Source: Xanthostigma xanthostigma (Eukaryota; Arthropoda; Insecta; Raphidioptera; Raphidiidae). From it: a stretch of 64,000 nucleotides of DNA. The DNA lies in the NCBI GenBank assembly GCA_963575645.1, contig OY754465.1:59977901-60041900 (forward strand), written 5' to 3'. This document shows, piece by piece, positions 55,372-64,000 of the stretch. Positions within the stretch are counted from its first letter, which is position 1; each line of letters begins with the position of its first letter. The position numbers were made by a program, and so were the translations under genes. The notes beneath the pieces are model-generated. The model saw nothing but the letters and a program-made list of their open reading frames with translations. It did no database searches and was not told the DNA's origin.

Positions 55372-55657
55372 TAGATGATGAGCAAAGCAAGACCAAGCCT
55401 GAGTCTTGGTCTTGCTTATTCGATCTTTGTCTTGTTATGCTCAAATACTTCTAGTTTTGAATCTTGGTCTTGCTCATTTAATCTGTTACGTCTTTTTAGT
55501 AATGTTTCTAAATACTATCATCGTCAAAGTTTTTTAAAGGCGTAATTTATAAATTAGTGATCTTGCGCATTTGATCTTAGTCTTGCATACTCGGTTTTGG
55601 TCTTGCTAGTGTAAGTACGGTCCTGGTGTTGGTCTTGTGAAAAAGTATAGTCAAGAC
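55372..55657. mobile_element. hAT element I, copy 2 (truncated)
   Basis: Starts TAGATGATGAGCAAAGC and carries the same 'tcttggtcttgc' simple repeats and 'aatactatcatcgtcaaag' as 50444-51602. The right terminus is replaced by element K, which begins at 55658. Confidence 0.65.
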
Positions 55658-56145
55658 TAGTGATGTGCCGGATATCCGTATCCGCGGATATCCGAGGGAG
55701 AAGAAAGATCCGTATCCGTTAGCTTTTGGCGGATCTTTTACCTTATTAATTTTCAATTCATAGATGAAATTTTATATATATACCTATAGGTGATTAGATA
55801 ATAATGAAAAACTGTTAAATTCCATTCAGATTATTTTTTATTTTTTTAAATCGTATTTGGCACCTTTATATTGCAAACATTATTTGTCGTAGTGAGTACC
55901 ATACCAATAGTACATAACTCAAAGGTACTAAAAAACTATCTTTATAATGAGATATTGCACATCGATCTTTGGAAAGAGACAATCTGTTATGAGAGTTAAC
56001 TCTTAAAGAGGTCAATAACTTTTTCCCATAAGGTCGATGTGCAATATTTACCGCCGTGTACTCTAAGAAAGTTAAGATCCGTATCCGTATCCGCGGATCT
56101 TGAAACCAAATATCCGTATTCAGATCCGTATCCGCGGTTATACAT
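55658..56145. mobile_element. hAT element K, copy 1 (3'-truncated)
   Basis: Starts TAGTGATGTGCCGGATATCC. The ends are rich in alternating 'atccgtatccgcgg' words. The interior matches 62595-63130 inversely ('atctttggaaagagacaatc', 'caataactttttcccataag'). The right end stops in 'ccgcggttatacattttta', short of the terminus. No transposase. Confidence 0.75.
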
Positions 56146-56569
56146 TTTTAGAGTAATTTTGAGAGGGTGAAATTGATTCAATCCATTGAACGATGTAAAC
56201 CGGACATACAGATCTAAAACGCGCTTAGAGAAAATGGTAGGGACCACAAAACGTCTTAATTCCATGAAGATTTGGAATTCGACTCGTTTAACGGACTTTC
56301 TTCACTCTTGTGGTCGCTTGAAAAGTAAAAAAAAAGAACAAGACAGCGACTCATGTTTAAAATATTTTAACGGGCTGCATGTTACCTTTGTATTTATTAT
56401 CATTTGTTGTACTTGATTAACATTCTGTACGTTATGAGTCAACCAAAACTGTAACAGGACATAAAGCATGATCAGATCACATACCGCGTGTTCTTTAAAA
56501 TAATATCTTTCAAGCTTTTATGTAACTTCAACTGGTCATGTGAAATTGCCACACTTTTTAAACGGTTTT
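56146..56569. other. Unannotated spacer
   Basis: No gene; the 76- and 89-codon frames here overlap element K or each other and lack motifs. Confidence 0.5.
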
Positions 56570-56735
56570 ATTTAGCCCGACTATATTTTGATAACTATCT
56601 TTGTTTCAAATCTTGCGACAGCTTCTTCAACTACTTCCCGTTATCCGATTGAGTTGAAATTTTGCACACGTATGTAGGTCCAATGACAATGCAATATTGT
56701 AGTAACTAACTGACCGGTCCGGCTTTCGTCACAAT
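56570..56735. repeat. Interspersed repeat C, copy 2
   Basis: 'gattgagttgaaattttgca', 'cacacgtatgtaggtccaat' and 'accggtccggctttcgtc' match 10060-10240. Conserved insect repeat block; no coding sequence. Confidence 0.65.
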
Positions 56736-56876
56736 AAAATCTTAAAAATAAAATATATATAGGTAAAAAAACTTTTAAGTTAAACGGCGATGTACTAAAA
56801 ACTAGAAAATTACTATAAGTCACCCAAGCGTGCTTTGATTAAACTAAAATAAAATCGTGGGGCTCGTTTAGTAGAA

Positions 56877-57175
56877 AACTTGTTTAAATCTTTGATTAAC
56901 GTCTGAATACAACTCTTCAAATAAATAAAATTGTCGACCAATTTTTTTTAGACCATATATTGACAAAAAATAATAAAAATATAAATCAATATAACAAAAG
57001 ATGACGTTTCGATTCGGATTTGGATCTTCTTCAGAAATATCTAGATATTTCTGAAGAAGATCCAAATCCGGATCGAAACGTCATCTTTTGTTATATATAT
57101 ATTTATATTTTTATTATTTGTCAATATATGATCTGAAAAAAATTGGTCGACAATTTTATTTATTTGAAGAAAACT
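56877..57175. mobile_element. Penelope-like inverted pair, family D, best copy
   Basis: Two family D ends lie head to head: 'aataaataaaattgtcgacc' at the left, its inverse at the right, and at the centre 'atatctagatat' joining two motif copies. The plus-strand motif at 57051-57082 is CTGAAGA, A, stem GATCC/GGATC, GAAACGTC; the minus-strand copy is 57034-57003. The inverted arrangement is common for Penelope-like elements. A fossil; no protein. Confidence 0.65.
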
Positions 57176-58273
57176 TGTTTGTTTGGCGGTTCTTCTATGA
57201 GTGCTGCAGGGCTGCATGACAACTAAAATCTTCGATACTTCATAATTTTAACATAACTTATCTTCAATGTTTAACCAATATATTTAGTGTTAGGAAATAG
57301 TGTCACTCTCAAACCCCAAAACTCGTGCGCGTTCTGTGTGGCAGACTTTCTTGCGTTCAGGCTCCGAAGCAGCTCATGAAGCATCATCATCAGATACCCC
57401 CGGTGTACACCGTGCAAAAACAAATAAGCATCATGCACATACATGATACGACACACGGCTTATGGCAGTAGTGACTAGTGTTACAGTAGTGAAGTTTGTT
57501 ATCAGCAGTGTTAATAATTAAAACATTATAAACATAGATGTGATTCGTAATTTAGTCCGACAGCTTAATCAAAAAGAATGTGATTTTTGTAATCCTACTC
57601 CAGGATCCAGCCTTGTTTTGTCGGTTGACAAACGGAAAACTACGCTGGTGTATTTTTTTATCGTTTAACTTGTATCTCTACATGTAGTGTATAAGAGACA
57701 TGCATTATTTACATACATACATCCTGACATGTGGTACGCATTGAAATTCACATGTGTTGCTTACGTCAGATGATGACGCTCTGCTGATACTGCAGCAAGG
57801 GTGCGTTCAGAATGTGTGGCGTACAAGCGATACGTTGCCAGTTGTGGATTATAGACGCTCGACAACTGCGCGGTCGTGAGCGTCTCGTCAGAGCCGAGGT
57901 GAGGTGAGCGGCTCTTGCGGTGGTAAAATTTATTTGAATGGACACCAACGATTTTGGCGAATTTTGGAAAGTACTGCGCAAAAAAAACGCCATCGCATGG
58001 ACCCTCTCCCCCTGTTATCGTTTTTTTTTTTTTTAAGGAATTCCCCCCAAACGAACTCTTCTTTTCACTGCGAAAAAAGACGTCGTCTCGGGTCGTTGTA
58101 GAGCCCCTAGAAAGACCTAAAAATAGGCCCTGTACAATACTCCTAAATATCTAAATTTGAAATGATTGACTTACTTTTACCTAAAATATTCGTTTTGAGG
58201 AGAAATTTCACTATCTCCCTAAAGCTCGATTTTGAACCTTAAAGTCTCTTTGTAGGGCCCCTAAAAGATCAAA
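57176..58273. other. Unannotated stretch
   Basis: No gene. 57770-57940 is GC-richer with overlapping open frames on both strands (57766-57993 minus, 57904-58154 plus), none recognisable. A T14 run lies at 58021-58034. Confidence 0.5.
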
Positions 58274-58588
58274 CAGGCCTGGGAAAATGGCGGCCCGCAG
58301 TAGACTTTTGTCCAGCCCGCGATGCATTTTATAAATGATAATTAAGAGCGAAAATAGTTTGCCAATATATTGGCGCATAAAAAAATTTGGAAAAATAGGA
58401 AATATCAAGGGCCACAACAGACGAAAAAAGACCTTTTTTTGTTGCGAAAATGAAAGGATCTTTTTTTTGCTCTCCAAATTTCTGTAGCGAAAATGAAAGG
58501 ACCTTTTTTTTGCTCTTCAAATTTTTGGCCCACGGTCAAATTTTCATCAGTAATGTGGCCCGACGATCAAAAAATTTGCCCGCCCCTG
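58274..58588. mobile_element. hAT MITE, relative of 44174-44421
   Basis: Ends CAGGCCTGGGAAAATGGC and GCCCGCCCCTG with 'ggcccgcgg'-type subterminal words and duplicated 'gaaaatgaaaggaccttttt' + 'tttgctct' modules inside. The target duplication is eroded. Frames on the minus strand are translations of the poly-T modules. Confidence 0.75.
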
Positions 58589-58636
58589 GTCTAAAAGGAT
58601 TCGGAGTTGAACAAATCTTAATTTGAATTCGCTTAA

Positions 58637-60571
58637 GCCGGGTACTCATTAGCGAGCTGTAACTGTAACATGTGTGATACAGTAACGAGGTTCTAGTGTG
58701 TACGCGTGTTACAGTTACAGCTCGCGATGTCGCCGGATCGCTTTCACCGAGCGTACTCATTAGCGAGCTGTAACCGTAACATGTGTGATACAGTAACGAG
58801 GTTCTAGTGTGTACGCGTGTTACAGTTACAGCTCGCGACGTCGCCGGATCGCTTTCACCGAGCGTACTCATTTTGCGAGCTGTAACTGTAACCAAACAGA
58901 TACAGTTCGAAGTTCTAGTGTGTACGAGAAGGCCGGATTTATCCGCAGGTTTACTCCACGATGTCGGACGAAGTGTCTCTCGCTTGTGCAGCTACATACA
59001 TACAATAGTTGTCGATGTTGATACAACACAAGTTACAACCTCTCCTCTTGACGTCCACAAGCGCACTGCGAGCGCCCTTTGATTCGCGGCAAAAACCGAC
59101 AATCGTCGGCTCGCTGCAAACGGCACGCGTACCGCTCGCAGCAGGTTTACGAACCACGTACACACTATGTTTTTGGTAACAGTAACGGTTACAGTTACGT
59201 GCAACGTTACGGGTTAGAAATGAGTACGTCGTAAACGTCGGCTCGCTGCAAGCGGCACGCGTACCGCTCGCAGCAGGTTTACGAAACACGTACACACTAT
59301 GTTTTTGGTAACAGTAACGGTTACAGTTACGTGCAACGTTACGGGCTCAGAAATGAGTACGTTGTAAACGTCGGCTCGCTGCAAGCGGCACGCGTACCGC
59401 TCGCAGCAGGCTTGCGAACCACGTACAAACTATGTTTTTTGGTTACAGTACATGCAACGGTTACGGTTACGGCTCGCTAATGAGTACCCGGCTTAAGTAC
59501 TCATTTCTGAACCCGTAACGTTGCACGTAACTGTAACCGTTACTGTTACCAAAAACATAGTGTGTACGTGGTTCGTAAACCTGCTGTGAGCGGTACGCGT
59601 GCCGCTTGCAGCGAGCCGACGTTTACAACGTACTCATTTCTGAATCCGTAACGTTGCACGTAACTGTAACCGTTACTGTTACCAAAAACATAGTGTGTAC
59701 GTGGTTCGTAAACCTGCTGCGAGCGGTACGCGTGCCGCTTGCAGCGAGCCGACGATTGTCGGTTTTTGCCGCGAATCAAAGGGCGCTCGCAGTGCGCTTG
59801 TGGACGTCAAGAGGAGAGGTTGTAACTTGTGTTGTATCTACATCGACAACTATTGTATGTATGTATGCTGCACAAGCGAGAGACACTTCGTCCGACATCG
59901 TGGAGTTTCAAACCTGCGGATAAATCCGGCTTGTCAGGCCACTGGCCTTCTCGTACACACTAGAAATTCGAACTGTATCTGTTTGGTTACAGTTACAGCT
60001 CGCAAAATGAGTACGCTCGGTGAAAGCGATCCGGCGACGTCGCGAGCTGTAACTGTAACACGCGTACACACTAGAACCTCGTTACTGTATCACACATGTT
60101 ACGGTTACAGCTCGCTAATGAGTACGCTCGGTGAAAGTGATCCGGCGACATCGCGAGCTGTAACTGTAACACGCGTACACACTAGAACCTCGTTACTGTA
60201 TCACACATGTTACGGTTACAGCTCGCTAATGAGTACCCGGCTCTATGTTTTTGGTAACAGTAACGGTTACAGTTACGTGCAACGTTACGGGTTCAGAAAT
60301 GAGTACGTTGTAAACGTCGGCTCGCTGCAAGCGGCACGCGTACCGCTCACAGCAGGTATACGAACCACGTACACACTATGTTTTTGGTAACAGTAACGGT
60401 TACAGTTACGTGCAACGTTACGGGTTCAGAAATGAGTACGTTGTAAACGTCGGCTCGCTACAAGCGGCACGCGTACCGCTCGCAGCAGGCTTGCGAACCA
60501 CGTACACACTATGTTTTTTGGTTACAGTACATGCAACGGTTACGGTTACGGCTCGCTAGTGAGTACCCGGC
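58637..60571. mobile_element. Composite fold-back element of three inverted modules
   Basis: Module 1 (58637-59492) starts GCCGGGTACTCATTAGCGAG, ends with the inverse, and is bracketed by TTAA (58633-58636 and 59493-59496). Module 2 (59497-60242) is an inverse copy of most of module 1. Module 3 (60243-60571) is a direct partial copy of its right half. Module 1 contains two ~110-bp units of one kind, a unique ~150-bp core and about three ~133-bp units of another. It is GC- and CpG-rich. The TTAA flanks could mean piggyBac, or a TTA duplication Harbinger. The long frame 59695-60390 only translates the repeats. Confidence 0.8.
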
Positions 60572-61299
60572 TTTACTTAATATCTTAAATACTTTTTTCA
60601 GGATGAAATTTTACAAAGTTCTAAATTGGGCCCCAAGGCCCTATGATGTATTAATTTATAAAATTTCATCCCGAGACTCTAGACGATTTCCTATCTTCGG
60701 TGGAAACGTACTCTTTAGTAGTAGGTATATTTATTGTCTGTCAAATGCGAGCTGAGCCTTAATGTGCAATAAAAATGTAAATTTTTTGAGATTAGTTGAA
60801 AGAAAAAAACAGTGTACATACTTAAAACCACACAGTAGAAGAGAAACTTACATTGATCACCAAAGCATAGATGGCAATACCAACGAAACGCATTGATTAG
60901 TTCATAAATAGTGCGTCAATTGTTGTGTTCACAATCTATATGTCGCTTTTTAATTTTATTGCCTCACGGTCTTATCTCCATTATATAAGTTTCCCTTGAC
61001 AAAATTGTTTTTGAAAATTAACTCTTGTGATGCTATATCTCGTCGATTTTTCCCTGTACATGCATAGTATTCTTTTTCGAAAGGTGCTATAGAGTATAGG
61101 TGTTAATAAAAATCGATTGCTTGGAAAATATTTCAAATCTTAAAAAATCACTGTTTTCTGAATTTTTCCTTTGCATACACACAATTATCTAGCTGGACGC
61201 CTTTCAACTTTCTAGGTCATCTGGAAGTGGGTTAGGTTTTTGATCTTCAAGATGTAAGTTGAAATTTGAGGTTCTAGTTAATCAGGGGTTTTAATAAAT
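60572..61299. other. Unannotated spacer
   Basis: No gene; AT-rich with no recognised repeats. Confidence 0.5.
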
Positions 61300-61304
61300 A
61301 AACG

Positions 61305-61425
61305 AAATTTCATGTGTTTATGTTAAATAGACTTTGAGTTATTAAGGGGTCAAAAGTGGCTTCGAATGGTTCATGTAATATAACACACGGCCGCTGCTTT
61401 CTTTTTCTTTGTTGAACTTGGCTTG
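61305..61425. repeat. Interspersed repeat N (also inside the 22.6-kb fold-back)
   Basis: 'aatttcatgtgtttatgtta', 'gactttgagttattaagggg' and 'tgtaatataacacacggc' match 23150-23266, the centre of the large fold-back. Either the fold-back captured it or both contain an older repeat. Confidence 0.7.
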
Positions 61426-61454
61426 ACACCCTGCCGCGTGTTTAGAGATAATAT

Positions 61455-62038
61455 TGTAACAAAACTGCTGTAGTCCGTGGCGGAAATTATTTATTTACAA
61501 TATTAAATGTTTAACAAACAGTAAAAACACACAAACGAAAGCGTACTTCTTTAACTTAACGAGATAATAACGTTAACAGAAACAAAACTAGTAGTTCTAA
61601 ATTATGTACAAAGAAATATTTACAACGCACAGGAACACAAAACAAAGTTTATCGGCACACTTGTCTATTAACTATAAGTCATTTATTTAAAACCACTTAC
61701 TAGAGTTATAATTTATTTCCACAGTATAGTTTATGTCGTAATGCCAGAGCACTGTATCCCGAACAGCTCGAATACTGACCCCTGACTTGCTCACTCTGCT
61801 CCCTTATATAGTTTTTTCCATCTCTAGAATGTTCTCCACGTATCGAGATTTCTTCTATTGTTCTCTTCAAGCAATTCTAAGAAATCGGGTCTAACTTTGC
61901 TACCTGCTTGACGCACCTAGTACCTTTCCTTTACATGTATGTGTGTCTCCAAGGTCGGGTGTTCTGACCTGTTTCCATTGTTGTTGTTTCTAGTAGTTTC
62001 TACCGAATTCGATAGGCGTCCCATCAGGGCACGCAACA
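61455..62038 (-). mobile_element. Solo LTR of an LTR retrotransposon
   Basis: 584 bp bounded by TG...CA on both strands: the minus strand starts TGTTGCGTGCCC and ends TTTTGTTACA. Flanked by a 4-bp duplication ATAT (61451-61454 and 62039-62042). The minus strand has CTATATAAGGGAGCAG, a good TATA box, near 61810. No internal coding part and no second LTR lie nearby, so it is a solo LTR left by recombination. The family is not determined (Ty3/Gypsy or Bel/Pao are both possible). Recent enough to keep its duplication. Confidence 0.72.
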
Positions 62039-62042
62039 ATAT

Positions 62043-62586
62043 TCTGATGTGTAAAATTTCGTTCACGTAAAAATAGACCGTTCATTTTCGATACTTAAAA
62101 CACTGTTTCGCACTGAGTAAGTTTGAATATACGCGCTCTTTTTTGTAATGTTAATGACGTCACTATAGTTCGGTGTCCTTTCGATCGAGTTGTACACGAA
62201 ATAACGGTCCCTTTGTGCGACACGTGCGGTCATAAAACTCGCCGTCAATCTCCGCATATGCCGGCGTGTTTTAGCTATCAAATGTGAAGACAAGACGGTG
62301 GCGCGCACGAGGGTGGAACGCCTGGGGCCGAGCGCCGTCGACCCACCGCCAAACCGAACTGAACCGCTACACTGGAGTTATTATTTTGTATAGAGAAAAG
62401 ACATAAAACCGTGTAGGTAATATTACAAGGTGTATAAAACGGTATTATCAGTTTATATACACCAAGTCGTTGTAATCACTCTTGCTGGATAGGACCGTGT
62501 ATATATGGACCTGAAAACTGAATCATCGTTCAGAATTACTTACAGATGTTCGTTGTCAATGCTTTACCGGGCCTCAGGATTTTACC
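62043..62586. other. Spacer with CpG-rich part, possible regulatory island
   Basis: 62150-62350 is clearly GC- and CpG-rich ('gagcgccgtcgacccaccgc'), with an 81-codon minus frame (62063-62308) that has no motif. It could be promoter-like, but no gene start is recognised next to it. Confidence 0.4.
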
Positions 62587-62594
62587 ATTCCAAC

Positions 62595-63130
62595 TAGTGT
62601 GATGTGCCGGATCGTTAAAAATGTATATCCGCGGATACGGATCTGAATACGGATTTTTGGTTTCAAGATCCGCGGATACGGATACGGATCTTAACTGTCT
62701 TAGAGTACGCGGCGGTAAATATTGCGCATCGACCTTTGGAAAGAGACTATCTGTTATGGGAAAAAGTTATTGACCTCCTTAAGAGTTAACTCTCATAACA
62801 GATTGTCTCTTTCCAAAGATCGATGTGCAATATCTCATTATAAAGATAGTTGATTTAGTACCTTTGAGTTTTGTACTATTAGTATGGTACTCACTACGAT
62901 AAATGTTTGCAGTATGAAGGTGCCAAATACGATTTAAAAAAATAAAAAATAATCTGAATGGAATTTAACAGGTTTTCATTATTACCTAATCACCTATACC
63001 TATGTATAAAATTTCATCTATGAATTGAAAATTAATCAGGTAAAAGATCCGTAAAAGATCCGCCAAAAACTAACGGATACGGATCTTTCTTCTCCCGCGG
63101 ATACAGATACGGATATCCAGCACATCACTA
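62595..63130. mobile_element. hAT element K, copy 2, 536 bp
   Basis: A perfect 8-bp duplication ATTCCAAC (62587-62594 and 63131-63138). Ends TAGTGTGATGTGCCGG and CAGCACATCACTA. Subterminal 'gcggatacggat' arrays in inverse orientation and an internal hairpin ('tggaaagagactatctgtta' against 'aacagattgtctctttcca'). No transposase. It splits a short palindromic element also seen at 27015-27055. Confidence 0.93.
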
Positions 63131-63239
63131 ATTCCAACCCACAACTGGGGAATGGTACTAGTTTAGGTCAAAAATCAATTTTCAAAAATTATTTTACGAT
63201 ATTTTTTAGTTTTGAGGTCTCCCGAGTCCAAAAAACACA

Positions 63240-63330
63240 TACATTTGGAAAAACTCTGCGTCTGTTGGTTTGTTAGTCTGTTTGTCTGTGAGCACGATAC
63301 AGGTCAAACGGATGAACGGATTGAAACCAA
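63240..63330. repeat. Lepidopteran-type repeat fragment
   Basis: 'tttgaggtctcccgagtcca', 'gttagtctgtttgtctgtga' and 'tcaaacggatgaacggattg' belong to a repeat type common in Lepidoptera. Fragment only; class not determined. Confidence 0.45.
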
Positions 63331-64000
63331 ATTTTGGGAAGATGTTTGATACGAAAATATGAAAAGTCCTATTGCTTTTGAGGAAAATCAGCGCATGCGC
63401 CAGAAGAGATATATGTTATAACGGTGACTTTTATAATAATGGTATACTTTCCATAACGGCTTATTATTCTATTTATTTTTTCAAGAAAGTTTCGTTAAAG
63501 TTTTTTTTTTCTAAACTTTGTGGTTTCCGAAAGATTTTGAAAACTAAAAAATCAGCTGGAATTTTTTTCGATCAAGTTTCCAAAAAGTTGTTGTTTCTTA
63601 TATACAGCGAATTTTTTTCATTTTTCTGGAGCCTTCCTGGTGCTCCCTTTCGTTGGGCTCTAAACGCGTGTCCCGGTTGCCTCTGTCTACTTATTGCCCT
63701 GAGAATGACAACATTTGAAAATAAGAGAATATTTATACATATTTAAAAAATAAAAAAACAGATGCCAAAAAGTATAAAATATTTTTTTTTTTTTTGTTAA
63801 AAATAAAAAAAAATCTGCTTTTTCTGTAACCTTTTAAGCATGTTGAACACTAGATGAATTAAATAAAGGTAAAGTGAGTGAACCACTCTTTTAAACGATT
63901 ATAGAAGAGAAATAAACGTATTTTCTTCTTTTTTTCATGCGTTGATATGTCTGTCTTTTATTTATTTTTTATATATTTTCATTTTTAAAAAATGTTTTTT
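63331..64000. other. Unannotated end of window
   Basis: A 124-codon frame (63372-63746, no ATG at its start) is open but hydrophobic, phenylalanine-rich and biased by T-runs, with no family match. Poly-A/T tracts follow. Nothing else is seen. Confidence 0.5.

Noticed and set aside
59695-60390. The longest open frame in the window (231 codons, plus)
   Set aside because: It lies wholly in the composite fold-back and translates its inverted subrepeats; the same sequence is open on both strands (for example 58536-58895 minus). No domain is visible.
63372-63746. 124-codon open frame near the end
   Set aside because: No ATG at the start, phenylalanine/lysine bias from T- and A-runs, and no recognisable motif.

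Overview
The window looks like intergenic (or large-intron) DNA from an insect, most likely a moth or butterfly (Lepidoptera). It is AT-rich and no open reading frame reads convincingly as a host gene. It is packed with repeats of kinds I know from lepidopteran genomes. These include short Helitron-like elements running from TCTATACTAATATTAT to CTAGT, 'gaagtcggttaaaaa' and 'ggaacccttata' repeats, and hAT and pogo-type MITEs. The order is inferred from remembered repeat families, not from a search.

Layout. 0-6 kb: a short tandem repeat, a Helitron copy, a Penelope-like palindrome, a ~550 bp minisatellite, a perfect 97-bp-arm hairpin and an antisense LINE fragment. 7-17 kb: a hAT MITE, a second Helitron ending in a double palindrome, a Helitron-like element carrying a tRNA-Lys-like sequence, two pogo-type elements (one with a helix-turn-helix remnant and a nested hAT) and several fold-back elements. 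17.4-18.9 kb: a TIR element ('family E') split by an 851-bp Ginger-type transposon that still encodes a cysteine-rich integrase tail. 20-26 kb: the most structured region. A pogo-type element contains a 2.4-kb fold-back element built from ~152-bp units in an alternating two-unit order, and separately a Helitron-like insertion. 26-35 kb: Helitron ends, a ~900 bp degenerate minisatellite, a large fold-back and an 852-bp hAT. 35-50 kb: more Penelope-like copies, second copies of families E, F and H, a LINE 3' end with a (TAA)n tail, a 75-bp palindromic micro-element with its empty site, hAT MITEs and a ~317-bp tandem duplication. 50-64 kb: a hAT inside a tandem repeat with a further fold-back nested inside it, a LINE fragment, a Penelope-like hairpin, a ~1.9-kb composite fold-back, a solo LTR and another hAT.

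The content is a layered record of transposition. Repeated families supply 'empty' sites, so target-site duplications can be read directly: 8 bp for hAT, TA for pogo, TATA for the Ginger-like element, GAAATTACT for the large fold-back, TTA for the micro-element. The strongest candidates for something little described are the Ginger-like miniature element, the satellite-bearing fold-back, and a hammerhead-like RNA motif with compensatory stem changes across three Penelope-like families. All calls rest on reading the sequence; none was checked against a database.
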